DNA from: Candidatus Aenigmatarchaeota archaeon | GTDB taxonomy: Archaea; Aenigmatarchaeota; Aenigmatarchaeia; PWEA01 | Assembly: GCA_003550625.1 (NCBI GenBank) | Contig: PUKU01000100.1 | Coordinates: 1 to 5,967 of the forward strand | Reading direction: 5' to 3' | DNA length: 5,967 nucleotides | Shown here: positions 1-5,244 of the stretch, in pieces | How positions within the stretch are numbered: the first letter of the stretch is position 1 | Layout of the letters: each line of letters starts with the position of its first letter | Notes under the pieces: generated by a model | What the model saw: the letters and a program-made list of their open reading frames with translations, nothing else | Told to the model about the DNA's origin: nothing | The model's database searches: none | Made by a program: the position numbers and the translations under genes

Positions 1-35
1 AAGATGACATATCAAAACACCAACCAAGCTTCAGA

Positions 36-992
36 CTATCTTTCTATCCTTTTAAACCCAGAAAGTTCGAATATTTCCAGATTAAACTTTTCTTCGGCCT
101 TGTCCAGAAGAAGGTTTATACCCAACGAATCAGAAGGCATGTGACCTGCTGATATTATATTTATATTTTCTTCCTTTGCCTTTTCTATCTGTTTTTTAGG
201 TGCATGCATAACGACCAAGGTGTCTATACCGGAACCGACCATCTTGTCTATAAGATCTTCCTTCAAAGATGTCCCACCTGTAAAGCCCAGAACCTCAATC
301 TTCCCAGCCCTATTTTCCTTGCTTCCTGTGAATATCTCAGGACCCATGTCGTACTCCAGTGACCACTCATACTCAGGCACCTCTAGTATTGCATCGACAA
401 CGTCTCCGAGCGTCTCCGGGTCCTTCTTTTTCAAGTGATCCTTCATAAACCGGTATGCATGGTTGTCACATACCGTGTGTAAGGTCATGAATGGTATGTC
501 AAGAAGCTCTGCTGTCCTCGGTGCTCGTGGGTGATTGGAGGCATGTACTCCCTTCTTTACTTCATCGGCCCTAGGTCTAACAATTCCCTCTGCCTGTGAA
601 ACTGGTATTCCAGCCTGTTCAAGTGTATCAACCTGAAGTCCCATGACACTATGTAGATTTGCCAGTGCCCTTCCTTCGGGATGATGTCCAAAGGCTGCAT
701 CTATACCCTCTCCCTTCTCGTTAAGTCTGTCTATAAGAATAAGATCCTGTGTCTCAATATCTATACCCACTACCAGCTTTTTTACCTCCCTGTCTCCTCC
801 ATATATTACCTTGGAATCGTCGAAGGGGTTTTCCAGACGGTCCTTGTCGTAGTGTTCCTTTTCCTTTCCTTCCATCTCTTCGTAGTTCTCCTTTCTCTTC
901 TTGAGTTCCTCCTCTATCTTTTCCTCGTCTCTTGGATCCTCCTTTATACCTTCCTCCACAGAAAACCTGTGAACATCATTAAGCGTAACCAT
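36..992 (-). CDS. NIF3-like (NGG1p-interacting factor 3 / DUF34 family) protein, archaeal type
   Basis: Complete 318-residue protein, ATG start (990-992), TAG stop. It matches the archaeal NIF3-like family along its whole length as I know it: a charged helical N-terminus with a DPRD motif (19-22), ENPFDDS (54-60), a VGIDIE strand (75-80), the metal-binding HHPEG (103-107), HTVCDN (172-177) where relatives usually read HTPADN, a GGTS turn (239-242), MHAP (262-265) and a C-terminal GHMPSDSLGINLL block (283-295). The His and Asp residues of HHPEG, CDN and GHMPSD are the likely di-metal ligands. The family is widespread; its biochemical role is unsettled, with GTP cyclohydrolase-like and regulatory roles proposed, so no reaction is assigned. 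Probably cytosolic: no signal peptide or membrane segment. The gene lies 59 bp downstream of another minus-strand gene but has its own TATA-like element, and GGTGAG sits just before the ATG. Family assignment is firm; function is not. Confidence 0.9.
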   Translation of the reverse strand: MVTLNDVHRFSVEEGIKEDPRDEEKIEEELKKRKENYEEMEGKEKEHYDKDRLENPFDDSKVIYGGDREVKKLVVGIDIETQDLILIDRLNEKGEGIDAAFGHHPEGRALANLHSVMGLQVDTLEQAGIPVSQAEGIVRPRADEVKKGVHASNHPRAPRTAELLDIPFMTLHTVCDNHAYRFMKDHLKKKDPETLGDVVDAILEVPEYEWSLEYDMGPEIFTGSKENRAGKIEVLGFTGGTSLKEDLIDKMVGSGIDTLVVMHAPKKQIEKAKEENINIISAGHMPSDSLGINLLLDKAEEKFNLEIFELSGFKRIER

Positions 993-997
993 CTTCT

Positions 998-1009
998 CAC
1001 CTTTAGGTG
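998..1009. repeat. Short palindrome between TATA box and start codon
   Basis: CACCT-TT-AGGTG is a perfect 5-bp inverted repeat with a 2-bp spacer, between the TATA-like element and the ATG of the NIF3-like gene, overlapping the predicted transcription start and the Shine-Dalgarno bases. It could be a small operator or a weak hairpin masking the ribosome site. A 10-base match can easily arise by chance. Confidence 0.3.
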
Positions 1010-1020
1010 TTTATCCTTTC

Positions 1021-1030
1021 TATTTAAATA
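1021..1030 (-). promoter_or_regulatory. TATA-like element for the NIF3-like gene
   Basis: TATTTAAATA is a perfect palindrome centred about 33 bp before the ATG at 992. With the usual archaeal distance of about 26 bp from TATA centre to transcription start, the mRNA would begin near 999 and have a leader of about 7 nt containing GGTGAG, a plausible Shine-Dalgarno sequence. This separate promoter argues against strict co-transcription with the upstream 149-residue gene. Positional inference only. Confidence 0.55.
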
Positions 1031-1043
1031 ACTTTTTACAGGA

Positions 1044-1060
1044 AAGGAATGTTATTCCTT
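1044..1060. repeat. Inverted repeat spanning the stop codon of the 149-residue gene
   Basis: AAGGAAT-GTT-ATTCCTT is a perfect 7-bp stem with a 3-base loop. Read on the minus strand it covers the last codons and TAA stop of the 149-residue gene and is followed by TCCTGTAAAAAGTT. It may be a weak 3'-end hairpin for that transcript, but there is no clean U-tract right after it, so a terminator call would be speculative. Confidence 0.35.
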
Positions 1061-1501
1061 GCATGACACTTTTCCAGAACTATCCATCAAAAATGGAGCA
1101 AGATTCCTTTCTTCCCTGTATTCATTAACCCTTTCTATATACTCCTCTCTTTCCCCCTCAAGCTTTCTGGGAAATTCTTCATAGAGCTCAGGGATAAAGT
1201 CGTAGTCTTCGTTTATCAAGCCCTCTTGAAAATATGCCCTGATGAAACGACCATCCTTTTCCTCGATGTCAAAGTATCCAGGTCTGTCATCGAAGAGATG
1301 ATCCCCAGCCCAGACCTCAAGGTTTTCAACCGTCGTTCTAACTTCATCTTGCAGTCCAGCAGGCTTTAACCCTATTTTCGATACAAATTCATCGTCCTGA
1401 AGTTTGTCCAAGACCTTCTCCATGGGTTCCCTTATTTTATTCAGTCCGGAATACATCAGATCCACATCCGCTCCTTTATCACAGTCAAAACTGAACTGCA
1501 A
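1052..1501 (-). CDS. Hypothetical protein, 149 residues
   Basis: I do not recognise this protein. It opens with a short hydrophobic stretch, MQFSFDCD, then a mixed helical region, a possible beta segment around FDIEEKDGRFIRAYF (98-112) and a highly charged Glu/Arg/Tyr helix near EGEREEYIERVNEYREER (residues about 120-137). There is no signal peptide or membrane segment. Two cysteines (7 and 147) do not form a metal motif. The start is uncertain. The longest reading frame begins at TTG (1499-1501), about 33 bp from a TATA-like box and without a ribosome site. An alternative GTG at 1463-1465 follows AAAGGAG with 5-nt spacing, and an ATG lies at 1454-1456; either would shorten the protein by 12-15 residues. 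It is divergent from the 237-residue gene and precedes the NIF3-like gene on the same strand. The long open frame with archaeal-style codon use supports a real gene. Confidence 0.65.
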   Translation of the reverse strand: MQFSFDCDKGADVDLMYSGLNKIREPMEKVLDKLQDDEFVSKIGLKPAGLQDEVRTTVENLEVWAGDHLFDDRPGYFDIEEKDGRFIRAYFQEGLINEDYDFIPELYEEFPRKLEGEREEYIERVNEYREERNLAPFLMDSSGKVSCKE

Positions 1502-1528
1502 AACTTAAGTATCTTGTACACAGGGAGA

Positions 1529-1540
1529 AAATACATATTT
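1529..1540. promoter_or_regulatory. Shared, nearly symmetrical TATA-like element between divergent genes
   Basis: AAATACATATTT is close to its own reverse complement. Its centre is about 26 bp before the plus-strand ATG at 1561, ideal for a leaderless mRNA, and about 33 bp before the minus-strand TTG at 1501. Purine-rich bases flank it upstream in both senses (GGGAG before it on the plus strand, GACAAAG on the minus strand), as expected of TFB recognition elements. One TBP site might therefore drive both genes. Inference from position and composition. Confidence 0.5.
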
Positions 1541-1560
1541 CTTTGTCTACATTATATTGA

Positions 1561-2274
1561 ATGGATAACATGAGCCTCAGCGTTTTTAAGGAAACGCCTT
1601 ATTTCCACGAGAAGTATGGATACGATGCCTCTCTTAGAGATCTGACCGACAGTTCCATAGAGTTCCTTGAGAGCTTGGAAGATAAACTCAAGCGAAGTTA
1701 TAATAATGTACTGGAATCGGGTGAGATAAGAAAAGAAAGAAAAAAACTGGGTATAGTGACCAGTGAAAAAAACAAATGGAAATGTGATGCTAACACAGCA
1801 GTTCTTGCATCGAAGACACTACCGTACTTTCCTAAAAAGTTCGGTAAGCTTCTCAGGAAAGGCTCCGGTGGTTTCTACGACTGCATAGACGAAGAACTTG
1901 AAAAATATATGAACGAATGCTGGGATATCCACGGCGGCTCTGGAACATCCAGAAAGAAGAGGATTGAGAGTATAAACAACGGAACCGGGAGAGGAGGAGA
2001 TAAAAGCGAGGGATATCTTCTTTTTTCATGGGAGAAAGTTCCAGACTACTTCAGTCCTCAGCTCATAAAGGACGTCGGAAGGGATGACTTTTTAGGTGGT
2101 AAGATTGAGATGGGTGCCCTGGAAAAGATGTGTAAGGACAGAAACCACGTCATAAAGTACTATCCAAGTTTTTCACCTTTCTGCTTACACAAAAAATACA
2201 CGGTAAGAAACAACAAAAAGTTTATTCCAGTCAATAAGATAGATGTCCCCGAAAGATGGGAGCTTTACATATAA
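1561..2274 (+). CDS. Hypothetical protein, 237 residues, Cys-containing
   Basis: I do not recognise this protein. The ATG at 1561 fits leaderless initiation from the box at 1529-1540; an in-frame ATG at 1570 is possible. The N-terminal third looks helical and charged (a DSSIEFLESLEDKLKRSY segment near residues 30-47, then IRKERKKLG). A middle part contains CDANTAVLASKTLPYFPKKF and a Gly/Ser-rich turn before FYDCIDEELEKYMNECWDIH. There follow a basic, Gly-rich linker (GTSRKKRIESINNGTGRGG, about 128-146) and a C-terminal part with SEGYLLFSWEKVP, a Cys/His-bearing stretch (MCKDRNHVIKYY, FCLHKKY) and PVNKIDVPERWELY. No signal peptide or membrane span. Five cysteines are dispersed and show no standard CxxC pair. 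Lys, Tyr and Ser are frequent and the DNA is somewhat more A-rich than serS, hinting at faster evolution or later acquisition. It lies 41 bp upstream of serS but serS has its own promoter-like box. Confidence 0.72.
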   Translation: MDNMSLSVFKETPYFHEKYGYDASLRDLTDSSIEFLESLEDKLKRSYNNVLESGEIRKERKKLGIVTSEKNKWKCDANTAVLASKTLPYFPKKFGKLLRKGSGGFYDCIDEELEKYMNECWDIHGGSGTSRKKRIESINNGTGRGGDKSEGYLLFSWEKVPDYFSPQLIKDVGRDDFLGGKIEMGALEKMCKDRNHVIKYYPSFSPFCLHKKYTVRNNKKFIPVNKIDVPERWELYI

Positions 2275-2285
2275 ACTCATTGACC

Positions 2286-2294
2286 TTTAAAAAT
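2286..2294 (+). promoter_or_regulatory. TATA-like element for serS
   Basis: TTTAAAAAT is centred about 26 bp before the ATG at 2316, placing the predicted transcription start at or next to the start codon. This supports choosing ATG 2316 over the earlier in-frame ATG at 2256 and suggests a leaderless serS mRNA. No Shine-Dalgarno sequence precedes the ATG. Confidence 0.6.
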
Positions 2295-2315
2295 CACAAC
2301 CACCAATCTTTACCT

Positions 2316-3596
2316 ATGCTGGACATGGAACTTCTGCGGAAAAGTCCTGAGAAAGTCAAGGAGTCAGTGAGAAGAAGAGGAAGGACGGAGGACATCATCG
2401 ATAAAGTTCTTGAAAAGGATAAGAAGTGGAGGGAAAAGCTTCAGAGGATGGAGGATCTGCGGCATAAGAGAAACAAGATGACAGAGAAGATCTCCGAGCT
2501 GAAACAGGAGGGTAAGGACGCCAAGAAAGAGATAAATGAAATGAAAAGTGTGAAGGAGGAGCTGGAGGGACTGGAAGAAAGTGTGGACGAGCTTAAGGAT
2601 GAAAGAGACGATCTCCTCAAAAATATACCGAACATACTGGATGAGGAGGTTCCGGAGGGTGAGGGAGAGGAGGACAACGTCGAGATAAGGAGGTGGGGTG
2701 AAGAACCGGAGTTCAACTTCGAACCAAAGATTCACACGGAAATACTCGAGGACAAAGGCCTACTGGATGTAGAAAGAGGTTCCAAGGTAGCTGGATCGGA
2801 TTTTTATTTTCTTAAAGGAGAACTTGTCGAGCTTGATCTGGCGCTACAACGGTTTGCCCTGGACCTTCTGAAAGATAAGGGTTACATAATAGTCGAACCA
2901 CCCTACCTTGTAAACACGGAAGTTTACGAGGGTATATCAGGAGCCGTGGACGGAACGGGTGAGGAGTCTTACAAAGTGGAGGACAAGGATCTCTGGTTGA
3001 TACCCACATCCGAATACCCTATAGGTGGGATGTTCAAGGAAGAGACCTTCTTAGAGGACGAGCTTCCTGTCAAAATATGTGCCGTTTCTCCATGTTTCCG
3101 AAGGGAGGGTGGCGGACACGGAAAGTACTCACGTGGCCTGTACCGGATGCACCAGTTCAACAAAGTAGAGCAGTTCGTGTTCTGTAAACCCGAAGAGTCA
3201 TGGGACTACTTCGATGAGCTTCAGGCGAACGCAGAGGATCTGTACCAGAAGCTTGGTCTACACTACAGAGTTGTCAAGGCCTGTACAGGTGATATAAGCG
3301 ACAAGGCCGCCAAGCTGTACGACACGGAGTGCTGGATGGCTGATGGAAAGTTCCACGAGACGGGGTCAAACTCCAACTGCCTGGACTACCAGGCCAGAAA
3401 CCTCGGGATAAAGTACAGGGAAGGAGAAGGTAAACCACCGAAGGGATACGTACATACACTCAACAACACAGCCCTGGCAACCAGCAGAACCATGATAGCT
3501 ATAGTCGAGCAGAACCAGCAGAAAGATGGAACTGTCAAGATACCTGAGGTTCTGAGACCGTATATGGACGGGAAGGAAGTTATCGGAAGGAATTAA
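2316..3596 (+). CDS. serS: Seryl-tRNA synthetase (class II)
   Basis: Activates serine with ATP and attaches it to tRNA-Ser; cytosolic, normally a homodimer. 426 residues is normal for the common, non-methanogen SerRS. The N-terminus MLDMELLRKSPEKVKES (1-17) is the family start, followed by a Lys/Glu-rich antiparallel coiled-coil arm (about 30-105) that grips the tRNA long variable arm. Then IPNILDEEVP and the DNVEIRRWG joint (120-128), motif 1 with EPPYL (194-198), the serine-pocket TSE (231-233), motif 2 beginning FRRE (261-264), CTGDISDKAAKLYD (323-336), catalytic-region FHETG (346-350) and motif 3 from NNTALATSRT (383-392) with its invariant Arg391. An ATG at 2256 in the same frame would add 20 residues overlapping the upstream gene; the family N-terminus and the TATA-like position favour 2316. 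Two conserved blocks deviate: motif 2 reads EGGGHGKYSRG where EAGSxGxDxRG is usual, and ETGSNSNC replaces ExxSCSN. The key Arg and Glu residues remain, so activity is expected. Confidence 0.97.
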   Translation: MLDMELLRKSPEKVKESVRRRGRTEDIIDKVLEKDKKWREKLQRMEDLRHKRNKMTEKISELKQEGKDAKKEINEMKSVKEELEGLEESVDELKDERDDLLKNIPNILDEEVPEGEGEEDNVEIRRWGEEPEFNFEPKIHTEILEDKGLLDVERGSKVAGSDFYFLKGELVELDLALQRFALDLLKDKGYIIVEPPYLVNTEVYEGISGAVDGTGEESYKVEDKDLWLIPTSEYPIGGMFKEETFLEDELPVKICAVSPCFRREGGGHGKYSRGLYRMHQFNKVEQFVFCKPEESWDYFDELQANAEDLYQKLGLHYRVVKACTGDISDKAAKLYDTECWMADGKFHETGSNSNCLDYQARNLGIKYREGEGKPPKGYVHTLNNTALATSRTMIAIVEQNQQKDGTVKIPEVLRPYMDGKEVIGRN

Positions 3597-3613
3597 AACC
3601 GCAGTTCTCGAGA

Positions 3614-3625
3614 TATTTAAAAATT
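3614..3625 (+). promoter_or_regulatory. TATA-like element for the 136-residue gene
   Basis: TATTTAAAAATT lies in the 54-bp gap after serS, centred about 31 bp before the ATG at 3651. The predicted mRNA would start about 5 nt before the ATG. A GAGG at 3638-3641 would then fall outside the message, so it is probably not a working ribosome site. Confidence 0.55.
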
Positions 3626-3650
3626 AACACCGAAGTAGAGGCTGATAGAT

Positions 3651-4061
3651 ATGGAAGAAATTAATGAAAAACTCAAAAGAGGATTTTTCAACGCTGCAGA
3701 TGCTCTTGCAAACTATGCCAGAAGAAATGAGATAGAGCTTGATGGTTCCAGTATAATATACGACAGGGAAGAACCCCATGAAAGGTACAGTGCACTCATT
3801 AAACTGGTAGAAGACAGTGGTGAAATCTGTGTAGAAGGATCGGTCGGGGAAAGAGGGGACGTAGAGATAAACTACTTTGAGAGTGACTTCGACATCGAAG
3901 AAACTGAAGAGAAAGTAAGATGCTTGGTCGAAAAATTTGATGAATATAGGAACCAGATCACCCCATCATGCTGCACCAAACAGTATACTGTTCCGGAACA
4001 CATCATTGAAAGACTTGATGAAGAAAAATGGAGTAGAAGTCTCTGCAGACGTTCTCTGTAA
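3651..4061 (+). CDS. Hypothetical protein, 136 residues, vicinal Cys pair
   Basis: I do not recognise this protein. The ATG at 3651 is supported by the upstream TATA-like box. The order of elements suggests a small alpha/beta fold: an amphipathic N-terminal helix (INEKLKRGFFNAADALANYA, about 4-23), strands around SSIIYD and ALIKLVED, an EICVEGSVGERGDVEINYFE beta stretch (about 58-77), an acidic helix (DIEETEEKVRCLVEKFDEYR, about 81-100), then PSCCTKQYTVPEHIIERL (104-121) and a basic tail ending SRSLCRRSL. Five cysteines are present, including adjacent Cys106-Cys107, but no CxxC pair, so metal or disulfide roles are open. It is acidic overall and has no signal peptide or membrane segment. It stands between serS and a small Cys-motif gene on the same strand, each with its own promoter-like element, so the context gives no functional hint. 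Confidence 0.7.
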   Translation: MEEINEKLKRGFFNAADALANYARRNEIELDGSSIIYDREEPHERYSALIKLVEDSGEICVEGSVGERGDVEINYFESDFDIEETEEKVRCLVEKFDEYRNQITPSCCTKQYTVPEHIIERLDEEKWSRSLCRRSL

Positions 4062-4081
4062 GCCACGAACTGTTCCAAGGC

Positions 4082-4089
4082 TTAAATAT
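4082..4089 (+). promoter_or_regulatory. TATA-like element for the 57-residue gene
   Basis: TTAAATAT is centred about 25-26 bp before the ATG at 4111, consistent with transcription starting at the start codon. It favours ATG 4111 over an in-frame TTG at 4102 and suggests a leaderless mRNA. A second A/T-rich run, TTTTTAAAG, follows at 4089-4097 but is too close to the ATG. Confidence 0.55.
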
Positions 4090-4110
4090 TTTTAAAGTAG
4101 TTTGTCTTCC

Positions 4111-4284
4111 ATGGAAAAAAAGAATGACGAATACCATCGGAGATATATCCGAGGGGAAGGTAGATACAGCTGCGGTAGTTGTTTGCGGGAGTTTGAAGGG
4201 CCCCTGGATCCGGAAGCTGGAGAAAAGGTCGAATGTGACTGCGGGTCAACAAATACCAGCAAGAGTATAAAATACCACGACTGA
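4111..4284 (+). CDS. Small Cys-motif (putative zinc ribbon) protein, 57 residues
   Basis: A 57-residue protein with a basic, polar N-terminus (MEKKNDEYHRRYIRGEGR), a first Cys pair in YSCGSC (C21, C24), a 17-residue loop (LREFEGPLDPEAGEKVE) and a second pair in CDCGS (C42, C44), then a short Thr/Ser/Lys tail. The pattern C-x2-C-x17-C-x-C resembles a zinc ribbon with a compressed second knuckle; zinc binding is inferred. The start at ATG 4111 is chosen because the TATA-like box is 25-26 bp upstream; a TTG at 4102 would add three residues. Its stop lies 3 bp from the stop of the convergent htpX gene. The phrase FEGP...EKVEC-CGS loosely recalls RNA polymerase subunit P and other small archaeal zinc ribbons, but the spacing and tail differ, so no family is named. 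Possible roles include nucleic-acid or protein binding. Confidence 0.7.
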   Translation: MEKKNDEYHRRYIRGEGRYSCGSCLREFEGPLDPEAGEKVECDCGSTNTSKSIKYHD

Positions 4285-4287
4285 TTC

Positions 4288-5160
4288 CTACGAAGCCATA
4301 TTTCTCAGACGTTGCACCCTATCCTTTACAGGTGGATGTGTGGAAAAGAGCTTTGTGATACCGCCTCCTGAAAGCTGGTTGTAGATGTACATATGGGAAG
4401 TAGCCGGATTTCCCTTTCTACTTCCCCTCCTTCGTTGAGTCTTAGACTTTCTCTCGGTTATTTCCTGGATCCTTTCCAAAGCGTTGGCCAGAGCCGCAGG
4501 ATTACCGGAAATTTCGGCTCCTTCTTCATCAGCCCCGTACTCCCTTTTCCTGCTTATCGACATTCTAACTATTGCTGCAGCTATCGGTAGAAGGATCAAA
4601 GCCAGAATTGCAAGGAGACCACCCTTACCTCTCCTCCTTCCGAAGAGCATGGAAAACCGGCCGGCCATCCCGAGATAGGCTATAGCTCCGGCGATCATAG
4701 CTGCCATTGTATTCACCAGCATATCGCGGTTCTTTATATGGGCCAGTTCATGTCCAAGGATCGCCTCTATCTCGTCTTCAGGCATATTCCCTATAAGACC
4801 CTTTGTCACCGCAACCACGGCGTTCTGCGGGTTCCTACCTGTAGCAAAGGCATTAGGTCTATCGTCATCCGTTATCGCTATTCTCGGCCTAGGGAGCTCT
4901 GCGTTTTCAGCCAGTCTCTCGACCATTGAATGAAGCTGGGGCTCTTCCTTCTTGCTTACTATCTTCGCGTTATGTAGTTTCAGCACCCACTTATGAGAGT
5001 TCCAGTAGACTGTGAAGTTCAAAAGCATCGCAAGTATGAAAGCTCCCGTTATCGAAGCGAAGGGAGGTATTCCCATCCACAGGCCTACCAACCAACCTGC
5101 ACCCAGAAGTAGAAGGGTCAGTACTACCAAAAGTAACATAGTCCTTATTCTGTATCCCAC
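4288..5160 (-). CDS. htpX: HtpX-like membrane zinc metalloprotease (peptidase family M48B)
   Basis: Membrane-bound zinc endopeptidase that takes part in quality control of misfolded membrane proteins. At 290 residues it has the usual length. Two N-terminal membrane segments (about 7-29 and 31-52) precede a catalytic region with the substrate-side NAFATGRNP (103-111) and VVAVTKGL (115-122). The HEXXH zinc site in LGHELAHIKNRD has ligands His137 and His141 and catalytic Glu138. Two more hydrophobic segments (about 147-165 and 181-199) follow, then SRKREYGAD (203-211), whose Glu207 is the expected third zinc ligand. The C-terminus has STHPPVKDRVQRL, a block common in HtpX proteins, with a basic linker (about 237-250) before it. 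The start is GTG (5158-5160); in-frame stops lie just upstream, and an ATG at residue 8 is the alternative. It is divergent from trm1 and convergent with the 57-residue gene. No CIRCE-like heat-shock operator is seen upstream. Confidence 0.95.
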   Translation of the reverse strand: MGYRIRTMLLLVVLTLLLLGAGWLVGLWMGIPPFASITGAFILAMLLNFTVYWNSHKWVLKLHNAKIVSKKEEPQLHSMVERLAENAELPRPRIAITDDDRPNAFATGRNPQNAVVAVTKGLIGNMPEDEIEAILGHELAHIKNRDMLVNTMAAMIAGAIAYLGMAGRFSMLFGRRRGKGGLLAILALILLPIAAAIVRMSISRKREYGADEEGAEISGNPAALANALERIQEITERKSKTQRRRGSRKGNPATSHMYIYNQLSGGGITKLFSTHPPVKDRVQRLRNMAS

Positions 5161-5188
5161 AATACCACGGTTATTCTTGCCTTATCAG

Positions 5189-5200
5189 ATACTTATTATT
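5189..5200 (-). promoter_or_regulatory. TATA-like element for htpX
   Basis: On the minus strand this reads AATAATAAGTAT, with the A/T core centred about 32-34 bp before the GTG start at 5160. That predicts a leader of only a few nucleotides and no Shine-Dalgarno sequence, and supports the GTG over the ATG seven codons further in. The core is less clear than the other TATA-like boxes here. Confidence 0.4.
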
Positions 5201-5214
5201 TTCCCGGTGAAACC

Positions 5215-5222
5215 CTTTTAAG
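5215..5222 (+). promoter_or_regulatory. TATA-like element for trm1
   Basis: CTTTTAAG is centred about 26-27 bp before the ATG at 5245, so the mRNA is predicted to begin at the start codon. It lies about 15 bp from the htpX box in the same 84-bp divergent interval; TBP/TFB complexes on the two might interfere sterically, which would tie the two genes' expression together. The coupling is inference. Confidence 0.55.
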
Positions 5223-5244
5223 TCTGTGATAGAATCTAACTTCC

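Noticed and set aside
1..35. Possible terminator after the NIF3-like gene
   Set aside because: Only a TTTT run (minus strand, 14-17) and no stable hairpin is visible in the short remaining sequence. Too little to support a call.
681..1031. Plus-strand open frame antisense to the NIF3-like gene, apparently hydrophobic
   Set aside because: Its hydrophobicity comes from reading the charged N-terminus of the NIF3-like gene backwards. The recognised protein on the other strand explains the DNA.
2256..2315. In-frame ATG extending serS upstream by 20 residues
   Set aside because: The extension overlaps the preceding gene, lacks similarity to SerRS N-termini, and would start upstream of the TATA-like box at 2286-2294. 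MLDMELL at 2316 is the family start.
2364..2735. Open frames antisense to the serS coiled-coil arm, giving Leu/Phe-rich and Ser-rich proteins
   Set aside because: These are the mirror of Glu/Lys-rich codons (GAG, AAG) in a strong gene; compositionally biased, no promoter or family signature.
4111..4284. Assigning the small Cys protein as RNA polymerase subunit P
   Set aside because: RpoP has CxxC...CxxC with a characteristic basic C-terminal tail. Here the second pair is CxC and the tail and length differ, so the match is too weak.
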